A stretch of 24,265 nt of DNA from Alphaproteobacteria bacterium UBA828 (GCA_002296185.1 DBHM01000014.1:88416-112680), one strand, 5' to 3'; counted from the stretch's first letter, positions 7,386 to 15,478 are shown. Program-made: numbers and translations. The notes: generated by a model not told the origin, from the letters alone.

Positions 7386-8789
7386 GTGTCTAGTATTGAT
7401 TATGATTTATTAATTGTTGGTGGTGGTCCTGGAGGTTATGTTGCCGCTATTCGTGCTAAACAGCTTGGCATGAAAGTAGCTGTGATTGAGTCTGAGCACA
7501 TGGGTGGTATTTGTTTAAACTGGGGTTGTATTCCAACAAAGTCATTACTTCGCTCCTCAGAAATTGCTAGTTATATAAAACATGCAGAAGATTATGGTTT
7601 CACCTCAAGTGAGTTAAAAGTTGATATAAAGAAAGTTGTAGATAGAAGCCGTGGTGTAGCAAAAAAATTAAGTTCAGGCGTTGATTATCTAATGCAAAAG
7701 AATTCTATTGAGGTTATTGAGGGCTTTGGCAGTTTACTTGGTAGTGGCATAGTTAATGTTACGGATAAGAATGGTGTTGAGACAAAAAAGAGTGCTGAAA
7801 ATATTATATTAGCTACTGGAGCAACGGCAAAAATTATACCAGGTTTTGAGCCTGATGGAAAGATAGTCAATACTTATAAGGATGCTATGATTCCTTCGTC
7901 TATACCTCAAACTATTCTAATAGTAGGCTCAGGTGCAATAGGTATGGAATTTGCAAGTTTTTATCATGATCTAGGTTCTAAAGTAACAGTAATCGAAATG
8001 TTGGATAGAATTTTACCTAATGAAGATGAGGATATATCAATTTTTGCAAAAAGGAGATTTGAGGAAGAGGGAATAAATATTCTTACTAATACTGTGTTGA
8101 ATGAACTTAAGAAAAATAAAACGGATGTGACTGTAAAACTTCAAAAAGATAAGTTTGAAAATTTAGAAATAAGTATAGATAAAGTTATATTAGCTGTTGG
8201 AATACAAGCAAATGTAAATAATATAGGTCTTGAAAATACATCAATAAAATTAAAAGAAGGTCATATTAATACTAATGAATGGCTTGAAACAGAAGAATCT
8301 GGAGTCTATGCCATCGGAGATGTTGTGGGTCCCCCTTGGTTAGCCCATAAAGCTTCACATGAAGGTATTATTTGTGTCGAAAAGATAGCAGGGGTGAAGG
8401 GTGTTAAGCCTTTAAATAAAAATAGAATTCCTAACTGTACTTACTGTAGACCTCAAATTGCATCTATAGGCATTACAGAGATGCAAGCAAAAGAGAGAAG
8501 TCTAAATATAAGAGTTGGTAGATTCAATTTTTCTGGTAATGGTAAGGCTTTAGCACTCGGGGAGCCTAAAGGTATGGTCAAAACTATATTTGATAATGAT
8601 ACAGGTGAGTTATTAGGCGCACATTTGATAGGTGCAGAAGTGACAGAATTAATACAGGGATTCGTTATAGCTATGAACTTAGAAACTACTGAACATGAAT
8701 TAATGGAATGTATCTTTCCTCATCCAACTTTATCTGAAATGATACATGAATCAGTTTTAGATGCCCATGATAGGGCAATCCACTCCTGA
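7386..8789 (+). CDS. lpdA: Dihydrolipoyl dehydrogenase (E3)
   Basis: A flavoprotein that reoxidises the dihydrolipoyl arm of E2 and passes electrons to NAD+. The N-terminal FAD-binding motif is LLIVGGGPGGYVAAIRA. The redox-active disulfide is Cys43/Cys48 in GGICLNWGCIPTKSLL. The NAD-binding Rossmann motif is ILIVGSGAIGMEFASFY, followed by the second FAD contact VYAIGDVVGPPWLAHKA. The dimer-interface catalytic pair is His446/Glu451 in FPHPTLSEMIHE. Length is 467 residues. The start is GTG at 7386 behind a GGAGAA site, 31 nt after pdhC. The stop TGA overlaps the lipA ATG by one base. Placement in the pdh operon makes it the complex-specific E3; it could also serve other 2-oxoacid dehydrogenases. 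Confidence 0.96.
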   Translation: MSSIDYDLLIVGGGPGGYVAAIRAKQLGMKVAVIESEHMGGICLNWGCIPTKSLLRSSEIASYIKHAEDYGFTSSELKVDIKKVVDRSRGVAKKLSSGVDYLMQKNSIEVIEGFGSLLGSGIVNVTDKNGVETKKSAENIILATGATAKIIPGFEPDGKIVNTYKDAMIPSSIPQTILIVGSGAIGMEFASFYHDLGSKVTVIEMLDRILPNEDEDISIFAKRRFEEEGINILTNTVLNELKKNKTDVTVKLQKDKFENLEISIDKVILAVGIQANVNNIGLENTSIKLKEGHINTNEWLETEESGVYAIGDVVGPPWLAHKASHEGIICVEKIAGVKGVKPLNKNRIPNCTYCRPQIASIGITEMQAKERSLNIRVGRFNFSGNGKALALGEPKGMVKTIFDNDTGELLGAHLIGAEVTELIQGFVIAMNLETTEHELMECIFPHPTLSEMIHESVLDAHDRAIHS

Positions 8790-9739
8790 TGCTTATTTTT
8801 GAGAAGAATATGAAAAATTCAACAGTTACCCCTATAAAGAAGCAAGGTCAAATTAAGTCCAAGCCCGAATGGCTTCGCGTTCGAGCTCCCACTTCCCCTG
8901 AATATCATGCTACTAGGAAGCTAATGAGGCATCATAAGCTTAATACTGTTTGTGAAGAGGCCGCATGTCCTAATATTGGAGAATGCTGGTCTAAGAACCA
9001 TGCTACAGTAATGATATTAGGTAGCGTTTGTACGCGCGCTTGTGCTTTTTGTAATGTAAAGACCGGTAAGCCTGATCTACTTAATCCTCATGAACCTGAA
9101 GAACTTGCAAGAGCAGTTGGCGGATTAGGTCTGAAGCATATGGTTATTACTTCTGTTGATCGTGATGATTTGTCTGATGGGGGTGCAGGACATTTTGCAA
9201 AATGTATTCAAAAAGTCCGTGCAACTTCCCCTGACACAACTATAGAGGTTCTTACTCCAGACTTTAGAAATAAGGTTAATGCTTTAGAAAAGGTTATTGA
9301 TGCTAAACCAGATGTATATAATCATAATTTAGAGACAGTACCAAGATTGTATACTTCTGTAAGGCCGGGCGCTAGATACTTTCATAGTCTAAAACTCCTA
9401 AACAATGTTAAACAAAAAGATCAAAGCATTTTTACAAAGTCAGGAATTATGGTTGGGCTTGGTGAGGAGAAATCTGAGATATACCAGGTTATGGATGACC
9501 TTAGGTCAGCTGACGTGGATTTCATTACTATAGGTCAGTATTTGCAACCTACTTCTCGACACCATCCAATTATACGTTTTATGCCCCCTGATGAATTTAA
9601 TGAATTAGAGAGGATGGCGTATGCTAAGGGATTTTTAATGGTTTCAGCTTCGCCCCTTACAAGGTCATCTCACCATGCAGGTGAAGATTTTGCAAAATTA
9701 AAAGTAGCACGTGCTAAAAGACTTAATTCTCCCAGGTAA
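8789..9739 (+). CDS. lipA: Lipoyl synthase (radical SAM)
   Basis: It inserts two sulfurs into protein-bound octanoyl groups to make the lipoyl cofactor, the last step of de novo lipoate synthesis. Both iron-sulfur clusters are fully coordinated: the auxiliary-cluster cysteines Cys55, Cys60 and Cys66 (CEEAACPNIGEC), and the radical SAM cysteines Cys81, Cys85 and Cys88 (CTRACAFC). The C-terminal RSSHHAGEDF carries the conserved Arg-Ser-Ser of the auxiliary cluster in the His form common in alphaproteobacteria. Length is 316 residues. The start ATG at 8789 overlaps the lpdA stop (ATGA arrangement); an alternative ATG at 8810 has a GAGAAG site and would remove seven poorly conserved residues. Coupling to the pdh genes fits E2 as its main substrate. 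Confidence 0.96.
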   Translation: MLIFEKNMKNSTVTPIKKQGQIKSKPEWLRVRAPTSPEYHATRKLMRHHKLNTVCEEAACPNIGECWSKNHATVMILGSVCTRACAFCNVKTGKPDLLNPHEPEELARAVGGLGLKHMVITSVDRDDLSDGGAGHFAKCIQKVRATSPDTTIEVLTPDFRNKVNALEKVIDAKPDVYNHNLETVPRLYTSVRPGARYFHSLKLLNNVKQKDQSIFTKSGIMVGLGEEKSEIYQVMDDLRSADVDFITIGQYLQPTSRHHPIIRFMPPDEFNELERMAYAKGFLMVSASPLTRSSHHAGEDFAKLKVARAKRLNSPR

Positions 9740-9787
9740 TTTTCTATGTTTACTCAATAGTAATAAAATGTTTCCACTAAAATTTTA

Positions 9788-10228
9788 ATGCCAAAGTTTT
9801 CTCAAAAAAAATTCATGCCATATTCATGTGACGAGTTTTATGAACTTGTAGCGGATATAAAATTGTATTCTGAATTTTTACCTTGGTGTATTAGCTCCAG
9901 AGTTAATAAAACTGAGAAAAACCAGGTAAATGCAAGTTTATTAGTGGGTTTTCAATTAATAAGAGAAAAATTTGAATGTAGTGTTTCTCTGGATAAATCT
10001 AATAATATAATTCACGCAGAACACATTGATGGACCGTTTAAATATTTAGTTAACCATTGGGAATTCAAACCTGCGGAAGGCGGTTGTGTAGTCAATTTTT
10101 TTGTAGAATTCGAATTTAAATCTCCAATTCTTAATAAAATTATGGGATCACTATTTGAGGAAGCAGTAAAAAAAATGGTTTCTTCATTTGAAGAAAGAGC
10201 ACGTAATTTATACCCAAAAGAAAATTAG
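9788..10228 (+). CDS. RatA/COQ10-like START-domain protein
   Basis: A 146-residue protein of the polyketide-cyclase/START family whose members are annotated as ubiquinone-binding COQ10-like proteins or as RatA. The opening FSQKKFMPYSCDEFYELVADIKLYSEFLPWC is the family hallmark (split here as FSQKKF, then the Y-S-x-E-F-L-P-W-C segment). The C-terminal FEFKSPILNKIMGSLFEEA helix is also typical. In alphaproteobacteria it sits next to lipA, as here, and the COQ10 role (helping ubiquinone work in respiration) is the more likely one. The RatA toxin activity was described in E. coli, and nothing here indicates a toxin-antitoxin pair. It starts 48 nt after lipA and converges on cinA with a 22-nt gap. 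Confidence 0.85.
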   Translation: MPKFSQKKFMPYSCDEFYELVADIKLYSEFLPWCISSRVNKTEKNQVNASLLVGFQLIREKFECSVSLDKSNNIIHAEHIDGPFKYLVNHWEFKPAEGGCVVNFFVEFEFKSPILNKIMGSLFEEAVKKMVSSFEERARNLYPKEN

Positions 10229-10250
10229 TTTTAAATATATAGATAGAAAA

Positions 10251-10820
10251 TTATGATTTTAATATACTTAGAAGAAGTTCCAGACCTTTTATGGTTGTAG
10301 TATTTCTAATGTAATCCCTAACCAAAAAAGAACTACCATCAGAGTTTTTTGATTCATTAAGATCCTTAACATCTTTAGGTTTTATAAATATATATTCTTT
10401 ATGTGTTGTTCTTCCTTTAGCTTTTGAAGATGCTATATAAACAAGACCTACCGGTTTTTCAGTTGTACCTCCTTTAGGCCCTGCAATTCCGGTAACAGCA
10501 AGGGATAGAGTTGAATTTGAATTTAATAGCGCCCCTTCCGCCATTGCTACTGCCACTTCTGAACTCACTGACCCAAAATTTTGAATAAGTGACTCTTGCA
10601 CGCCTAAACATTCAATTTTTGATCTATTAGAATAAGTTATATATCCACGTTCAAAAGCTGAGGAAGATCCTGGAATGTCGGTAATGGCCATGCTTATCAT
10701 TCCTCCAGTGCAGCTTTCTGCAGTAGTAAGAATTATATTATTTCTTATACATAGTGAGATCACTTCTTTTGCAAGGGACCGGATATCCGAAGTGGAAGGC
10801 TGCATAATTGTTTCTATCAT
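10251..10820 (-). CDS. CinA C-terminal-domain protein (nicotinamide-nucleotide amidase-like)
   Basis: A stand-alone CinA C-terminal domain, about 189 residues; homologues (PncC) deamidate nicotinamide mononucleotide in pyridine-nucleotide recycling. Family motifs are present: TAESCTGGMISMAITDIPGS near the N-terminus, then GYITYSNRSK, SSEVAVAMAEGA and AVTGIAGPKGG, then KPVGLVYIAS. The N-terminal molybdopterin-binding-like domain of full CinA is absent, as is usual for this alphaproteobacterial form. The frame extends to an ATG at 10847, but the ATG at 10820 overlaps the pgpA stop by four bases (ATGA) and is preferred. The last part (about residues 145-170, rich in Lys/Asp/Ser) is more divergent than the core. 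It is the last gene of the ispD-ispF-pgpA operon. Confidence 0.88.
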   Translation of the reverse strand: MIETIMQPSTSDIRSLAKEVISLCIRNNIILTTAESCTGGMISMAITDIPGSSSAFERGYITYSNRSKIECLGVQESLIQNFGSVSSEVAVAMAEGALLNSNSTLSLAVTGIAGPKGGTTEKPVGLVYIASSKAKGRTTHKEYIFIKPKDVKDLNESKNSDGSSFLVRDYIRNTTTIKGLELLLSILKS

Positions 10821-11308
10821 ATATCTAACCATATCCAAATATTCCAAAGAATAAGAGCAGAGATAATTCCTGCAATGATATCGTCAAGCATTACACCAAT
10901 ACTACCCTTCATCCTTGAGTCGATGACATTAATAGGCCATGGTTTGGTTACATCTAGTAAACGGAAAAGAACAAAACCAATTAAATAATAGATAGGGTCA
11001 GGGGGTATTAATACTAGTGTTAGCCATTGTCCTCCAACTTCATCGATAATAATAGTTGGAGAGTCTTTAGTATCTGATGACTTAGAGTAATAATGGGTTG
11101 CGCATAATCCAAATAAAATGACTAAAATGGAGGCTATAAATAAACCTAATGAACCTAAATAAAAAGATATAGGCCAGGCAAGAATTGTTGCTACAATAGA
11201 GCCTATTGTTCCGGGTGCAAATGGAAAAAACCCTAGACCAAAACATGTTGCAATAAGTAAACTTGGTCTATTAAAAAATTTTTTTTCTTTAAAAATTTTA
11301 GATTCCAT
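10817..11308 (-). CDS. pgpA: Phosphatidylglycerophosphatase A
   Basis: It removes the phosphate from phosphatidylglycerol phosphate to give phosphatidylglycerol in the inner membrane. The 163-residue protein has the family opening GFFPFAPGTIGSIVA and the conserved acidic motif IDEVGGQW. The C-terminal pattern is DVTKPWPINVIDSRMKGSIG followed by MLDDIIAGIISALIL. Hydrophobic segments at about 31-48, 52-70, 93-112 and 141-160 fit an integral membrane protein. It begins 11 nt after ispF and overlaps cinA by four bases. Its position between ispDF and cinA is standard for alphaproteobacteria. Confidence 0.92.
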   Translation of the reverse strand: MESKIFKEKKFFNRPSLLIATCFGLGFFPFAPGTIGSIVATILAWPISFYLGSLGLFIASILVILFGLCATHYYSKSSDTKDSPTIIIDEVGGQWLTLVLIPPDPIYYLIGFVLFRLLDVTKPWPINVIDSRMKGSIGVMLDDIIAGIISALILWNIWIWLDI

Positions 11309-11319
11309 TTAGTTCTATA

Positions 11320-11847
11320 TTAACTAAAAGGATATGAATGATGAAGAGTAGTTGTATGCTCTTCTTGTTTTGGTAATTCAATGGAAACAGATGCCATGGC
11401 TGCAATACCTTCTGATCTTCCTGTAAAACCTAAACCTTCTGTTGTTGTAGCTTTAATATTAAAACAATGATTAGGGAATCCAGTTACTTCTGATAGTTTT
11501 TTACTCATCACATCTCGGTAAGGACCAAGTTTGGGACGTTCTCCTATAATTGTTATATCAGCATTTACTAATCTACCATTTTTTGTTTTTAATAATTCAA
11601 TAGCATAGTTTAGAAATGTTTCAGATGAGGCCCCAGCCCAAGCTGTATCAGTAGGTGGGAAGTGTTTCCCAATATCACCAGAAGATAGGGCCCCGAGAAT
11701 AGCATCTACTAATGCGTGTAATCCAACATCTCCATCAGAATGTGCAATTACTCCTTTATCAAAAGGAATTTTTATCCCACATATCATAATACTGTTACCT
11801 GGCCCAAACTTGTGAACATCAAATCCATTACCTATACGATATTCCAT
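11320..11847 (-). CDS. ispF: 2-C-methyl-D-erythritol 2,4-cyclodiphosphate synthase
   Basis: It catalyses the cyclisation step of the MEP pathway to isopentenyl diphosphate. The metal ligands Asp10, His12 (GNGFDVHKF) and His44 (HSDGDVGLHALVDA) sit at the same spacing as E. coli Asp8, His10 and His42. SGDIGKHFPPTD and the C-terminal KATTTEGLGFTGRSEGIAAMA are also conserved. At 175 residues it is about 15 longer than usual, because of a His/Thr/Ser-rich C-terminal tail after the last conserved strand. In many alphaproteobacteria IspD and IspF are one fused protein; here they are separate genes with a 3-nt gap. Confidence 0.96.
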   Translation of the reverse strand: MEYRIGNGFDVHKFGPGNSIMICGIKIPFDKGVIAHSDGDVGLHALVDAILGALSSGDIGKHFPPTDTAWAGASSETFLNYAIELLKTKNGRLVNADITIIGERPKLGPYRDVMSKKLSEVTGFPNHCFNIKATTTEGLGFTGRSEGIAAMASVSIELPKQEEHTTTLHHSYPFS

Positions 11848-11850
11848 AAT

Positions 11851-12615
11851 TTAAGATTCCTCATTGATTCCTTGTTCATTAGAATTTAGAGACAATTCAA
11901 ACTTTAACTGTATTCTAGCAAGTTCTAGGTCTTTTTGTGTGGTAATTTTAAAATTACTAGATTCACTCTCTATAATGGCAACTTTTAATCCAGCTCTTTC
12001 TGCCAAAGCTGAATCATCAGTAAAATTTTTATTTTTATATTTCTGATGAGCGTCTAGAATCTCCGAGAAAATGAAGGCTTGTGGAGTTTGAGCTAACCAT
12101 AGATTATTACGATCAAGGGTATTATTTATTATTAAGTTACTATTAATATTAGCATCTTCTAAATCATGAGCTTTTTTAATTGTATCTATACATTGAGTCG
12201 CTAGTAAGGCTCCTGAATTTTTTTTAAGACTTAATATTAATTCATTGATAGCGGATTTAGGAACGAAAGGCCTAGCAGCATCGTGTATAAAGACGAGATC
12301 TGGGGGAGGCTCTAGTTTATTTAAATGTTTTAACCCGTTAAAAGAAGACTCTTGTCTAGTTAATCCACCATATGTATGTGAAGTGAATTTTTCAGAGATT
12401 TTTAGTGGAAGTTTACTTTTAGTATCTTCAAACAAATTTTTATCACTTTTATCAATAACTACACATATAGTGTTTATTTTATTATTAGACCCAATACGCA
12501 AAAGTGAATGCCAAAGAACAGTATTCTGATCTATAGACATATATTGTTTTGGTTTTACGGGACTAAAACGTTTCCCTTTTCCAGCCGCTAAAAATAATGC
12601 TGCACAGTTTGTCAA
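11851..12615 (-). CDS. ispD: 2-C-methyl-D-erythritol 4-phosphate cytidylyltransferase
   Basis: It couples CTP to methylerythritol 4-phosphate in the MEP isoprenoid pathway; the CTP comes from PyrG. The CTP-binding loop is ALFLAAGKGKRFSPVKPKQY, followed by VFIHDAARPFVP, LAQTPQAF and FTDDSALAE, all standard. Length is 254 residues, slightly above the usual 230 or so, with an Asn/Glu-rich C-terminal tail. The start appears to be TTG (12615-12613) with GGAGA about 10 nt upstream; there is no earlier ATG. It is the first gene of the minus-strand operon and is divergent from the Fis-like gene. Confidence 0.95.
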   Translation of the reverse strand: MTNCAALFLAAGKGKRFSPVKPKQYMSIDQNTVLWHSLLRIGSNNKINTICVVIDKSDKNLFEDTKSKLPLKISEKFTSHTYGGLTRQESSFNGLKHLNKLEPPPDLVFIHDAARPFVPKSAINELILSLKKNSGALLATQCIDTIKKAHDLEDANINSNLIINNTLDRNNLWLAQTPQAFIFSEILDAHQKYKNKNFTDDSALAERAGLKVAIIESESSNFKITTQKDLELARIQLKFELSLNSNEQGINEES

Positions 12616-12814
12616 TCTTTAATCTCCATAAAAAATTCTAATTTTTATATGCTATACTTATATTTAGTATATTTTTACTCAATTATTGCTATATGGGTTA
12701 TTACTCGTTAAATTTCTTTTTTTAGGCTAAAAGTATAACTTTTACCAAGAAACAAGCCAATTCTACTTTTAATTGTTTATTTCTCTTTTTTTCTTGCGAT
12801 TATTAAGGAGAATC
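12616..12814. promoter_or_regulatory. Divergent promoter region between ispD and the Fis-like gene, with a 17-nt palindrome
   Basis: This 199-nt spacer must carry the minus-strand promoter for ispD and the plus-strand promoter for the ntr genes. At 12728-12744 it holds a perfect palindrome, TAAAAGT-ATA-ACTTTTA. A plus-strand -10-like TATAAC (12734-12739) sits inside it, so a protein bound there would block it; the -35 region is poor. A second, shorter inverted repeat, ATACT-N7-AGTAT, lies near 12655-12671. In related genomes dusB, ntrB and most of ntrC stand between these two genes. No recognisable remnant of them is visible here. Confidence 0.4.
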
Positions 12815-13156
12815 GTGGCAATTACCGATATGGTGGAAAAAAAATTGCAAAACAGACCAGCAAAAGAGATTGTTATAAGTAATAAGCCTGATGAAGATAT
12901 AAATATTGGTTATAAAGGTTTATCATTTATAGTGGAAAAACAATTGGAGGAATATTTTAGAGCCCATGGGGCCGATCTACCTCCACCAAACCTATACGCA
13001 AGAATTTTGAAAGAAATAGAGAGACCTTTATTTAAACTTGCTTTAATTGCTACTGACGGAAATCAGGTTAAAGCGGCTACTCTTCTAGGGTTAAATAGAA
13101 ATACCCTGAGAAAAAAACTTAATGAACATAAAATAAGAATATTTCGAAAGAAATAG
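12815..13156 (+). CDS. Fis-like DNA-binding protein: isolated C-terminal domain of NtrC
   Basis: A 113-residue protein that matches the extreme C-terminus of alphaproteobacterial NtrC: EEYFRAHGADLPPPNLYARIL (residues 46-65, given here in part), then EIERPLFKLALIATDGNQ and a Fis-type helix-turn-helix at 82-102 (GLNRNTLRKKL). The receiver domain and the sigma54-activating AAA+ domain are absent. The first 35 residues resemble nothing I recognise, although NtrC has a variable linker here. The frame is open from a TTG at 12773, but the GTG at 12815 has an AAGGAG site 4 nt upstream and is the likely start; ATG 12830 is too far from that site. There is no internal stop, so it appears intact. It lies 10 nt before ntrY, where a full ntrC would end. 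In domain content it is equivalent to E. coli Fis; a role as a nucleoid or local regulator is inferred. Confidence 0.85.
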   Translation: MAITDMVEKKLQNRPAKEIVISNKPDEDINIGYKGLSFIVEKQLEEYFRAHGADLPPPNLYARILKEIERPLFKLALIATDGNQVKAATLLGLNRNTLRKKLNEHKIRIFRKK

Positions 13157-13166
13157 TAGGCTGACA

Positions 13167-15422
13167 TTGGTAGGTTCAGAAAAAAGTTTTATAGAGGTTG
13201 AAAACAACCATATTCACAAAGCATCACAGCGATTCAGTAGCCGAATTATGTTTTGGCTTACAAGCAGGTCTCTGGGAAGGAAGCTAGCTATTGCATTAGC
13301 GGTAGCATCTGTCTTGTCAGGTATTGCAACTTATTTGGCAATGACCGGTGCAGTACACTTCGGTGGTCCGAATAATAAAGTAATCCTACTTTTGAATATT
13401 GATTTAGTGCTATTACTATTATTAGGGGCAAGTGTAGCAGTTCCTGTTGTAAGACTGTGGATGGCAAGGAGAAGAGGTTCTGCTGGTTCACGCCTACATA
13501 TAAGAATGGTAACACTATTTAGTTTAGTTGCAATTGCCCCATCAATAGTTGTAGTGATTTTTTCAGTTTTATTTCTTAATTTCGGACTTCAAGCATGGTT
13601 TAGTAAACAAGTTTCTACTGCTTTAGAACAATCATTAGTGGTAGCCGAGGCTTATGTGGAAGAGCATCGCGAAGGTATTCGTGCAGATGCTCTTGCTATG
13701 GCTGTAGATATAAATAGGCAAATATCTTATATCTCAGGAAGCTCTTCTCGATTTAATCAGGTTGTTGAAAGACTTTCAGAATTAAGATCATTAACTGAGG
13801 CAGTGGTTGTTACAAGAAACGGTAGAGTTATTGCTCGTGATTCTTTAAGTGTAGCATTTGAATTGCAAAGAGTGCCAGAATCTGCCCTTCAATCAGCAGC
13901 AAATGGTGAAACAGTTATATTAAGTGATAAAGATTCAAACCGAGTGAGAGCCTTAGTTCGCTTAGATGGTTTCGTTGATGCATACTTGCTTATTGGAAGG
14001 TTTATTGAAAGTCGAGTAATCAATCACATGCAAAGAGTTCAGGGTGCTGTCGGTGGTTATAGAGATCTTGAGCAAAAAAACTCTGGAATACAGATTACAT
14101 TTGTTCTTATATTTATAGTTGTTGCTCTTCTTGTTTTACTTGTATCAGTATGGATGGGTTTATATTTTGCTGATCGTTTAGTAGGGCCAATAAGAGAATT
14201 AATATATGCAGCAGAGAGAGTAAGAAAGGGTGATTCGGATGTTCGTGTTATAGAAGGTGATGAGGTAGACGAACTGGGAAAACTATCAATAACTTTTAAT
14301 AAAATGACTCTCCAATTAGACAATCAACGTCAAGAGATTCTTTATGCAAGTGAACAAATTGATGAAAGGCGTCGATTTACTGAGGCTGTCTTATCCGGTG
14401 TTTCTGCAGGGGTTCTTGGTTTGGATATGGAAGGTAAAATTACATTACCCAATCCATCTGCTTTAAGGTTATTGGAGACAAAAAAGGAAGAATTAATTGG
14501 TATGGATATTATTGATGTTATTCCAGAAATGTCGGTAATAGTCTCAGATGCTCGATCACAACCAAAAAGAGCAATAGAAAAACAACTGGATATTTTAAGA
14601 GGTGATCGCATAAAAACACTTATAGTTAGAGCAGTAGCTGAAAGCTCACAAGGTGATATCATTGGATATGTTTTAACTTTTGATGATATAACTCCTTTGG
14701 TATCCGCACAAAGAACTGCTGCTTGGGCTGACGTTGCAAGGAGAATAGCACATGAGATTAAGAACCCACTTACTCCTATTCAACTTGCGGCAGAACGTTT
14801 AAAGCGCCGTTATATGAAAGAAATAATTACCGATCCTGAAATTTTTTCAACATGTACTGATACTATTATTAAGCATGTTGGAGATATCCGGGAAATGGTA
14901 GATGAATTTTCATCATTTGCTAGAATGCCTGCTCCTAATATGAAAAAATGTATCCTAAATGACTTAGTAAATCAGGTCATTAACCTACAAAAATTAGCAA
15001 GACCTGACTTAGAAATATTAATAGAAATGACTGATAAACAGTTGACTGTATTCTGTGATAAATCCCAAATAAGACAAGCACTTACTAATCTTTTAACAAA
15101 CGCAGTTGAGGCAATAGATGGAAGAAATGATACACATTTTGATAGTCCATTAGCTCAAGGTTGTATAGAAGTAAAAATTAACAAAAATAACGAGGGATTA
15201 GTTAATGTTATAATCCAGGATAATGGCAGAGGACTCCCGCCGGAAAATAGAGAAAGACTTACCGAGCCATACGTTACAACTAGAGCCCGAGGAACGGGTC
15301 TTGGTTTGGCTATAGTTGCAAAAATTATCGAAGACCATGGTGGGGAACTGGCACTAAAAGACTCTCCAAGTGGGGGGGCAATTATAACATTTACAATTCC
15401 ACAAACTAAGTCTAGCCATTAA
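13167..15422 (+). CDS. ntrY: Nitrogen regulation / redox sensor histidine kinase NtrY
   Basis: A membrane histidine kinase, 751 residues, that phosphorylates NtrX. Hydrophobic segments lie at about 41-60, 71-97 and 114-138. An extracytoplasmic region (about 140-305) is followed by a fourth membrane segment (about 308-333). A HAMP domain comes next (about 335-390, GPIRELIYAAERVRKGD), then a PAS domain (about 405-510). The HisKA motif RIAHEIKNPLTPIQLAAERL carries phosphoacceptor His529. The ATPase domain shows NLLTNAVEAID, QDNGRGLP and GTGLGLAI. All catalytic boxes look intact. The start is uncertain: TTG 13167 gives the full frame with a poor ribosome binding site; ATG 13248 is an alternative that keeps all membrane segments. 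NtrYX systems in alphaproteobacteria are linked to nitrogen metabolism, respiration and envelope functions. Confidence 0.93.
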   Translation: MVGSEKSFIEVENNHIHKASQRFSSRIMFWLTSRSLGRKLAIALAVASVLSGIATYLAMTGAVHFGGPNNKVILLLNIDLVLLLLLGASVAVPVVRLWMARRRGSAGSRLHIRMVTLFSLVAIAPSIVVVIFSVLFLNFGLQAWFSKQVSTALEQSLVVAEAYVEEHREGIRADALAMAVDINRQISYISGSSSRFNQVVERLSELRSLTEAVVVTRNGRVIARDSLSVAFELQRVPESALQSAANGETVILSDKDSNRVRALVRLDGFVDAYLLIGRFIESRVINHMQRVQGAVGGYRDLEQKNSGIQITFVLIFIVVALLVLLVSVWMGLYFADRLVGPIRELIYAAERVRKGDSDVRVIEGDEVDELGKLSITFNKMTLQLDNQRQEILYASEQIDERRRFTEAVLSGVSAGVLGLDMEGKITLPNPSALRLLETKKEELIGMDIIDVIPEMSVIVSDARSQPKRAIEKQLDILRGDRIKTLIVRAVAESSQGDIIGYVLTFDDITPLVSAQRTAAWADVARRIAHEIKNPLTPIQLAAERLKRRYMKEIITDPEIFSTCTDTIIKHVGDIREMVDEFSSFARMPAPNMKKCILNDLVNQVINLQKLARPDLEILIEMTDKQLTVFCDKSQIRQALTNLLTNAVEAIDGRNDTHFDSPLAQGCIEVKINKNNEGLVNVIIQDNGRGLPPENRERLTEPYVTTRARGTGLGLAIVAKIIEDHGGELALKDSPSGGAIITFTIPQTKSSH

Positions 15423-15478
15423 CAAAAATAATTAAATAAAATAATAATAAGCAATAATCGATTAACGGAAACGACTTA

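Noticed and set aside
9788..10228. Toxin-antitoxin system suggested by the RatA family name
   Set aside because: No partner gene is present. The lipA-linked member in alphaproteobacteria is better explained as a COQ10-like ubiquinone-binding protein.
11864..12529. Two plus-strand ORFs opposite ispD
   Set aside because: They lie entirely within ispD on the other strand, have no ribosome binding sites or known motifs, and are typical antisense shadows.
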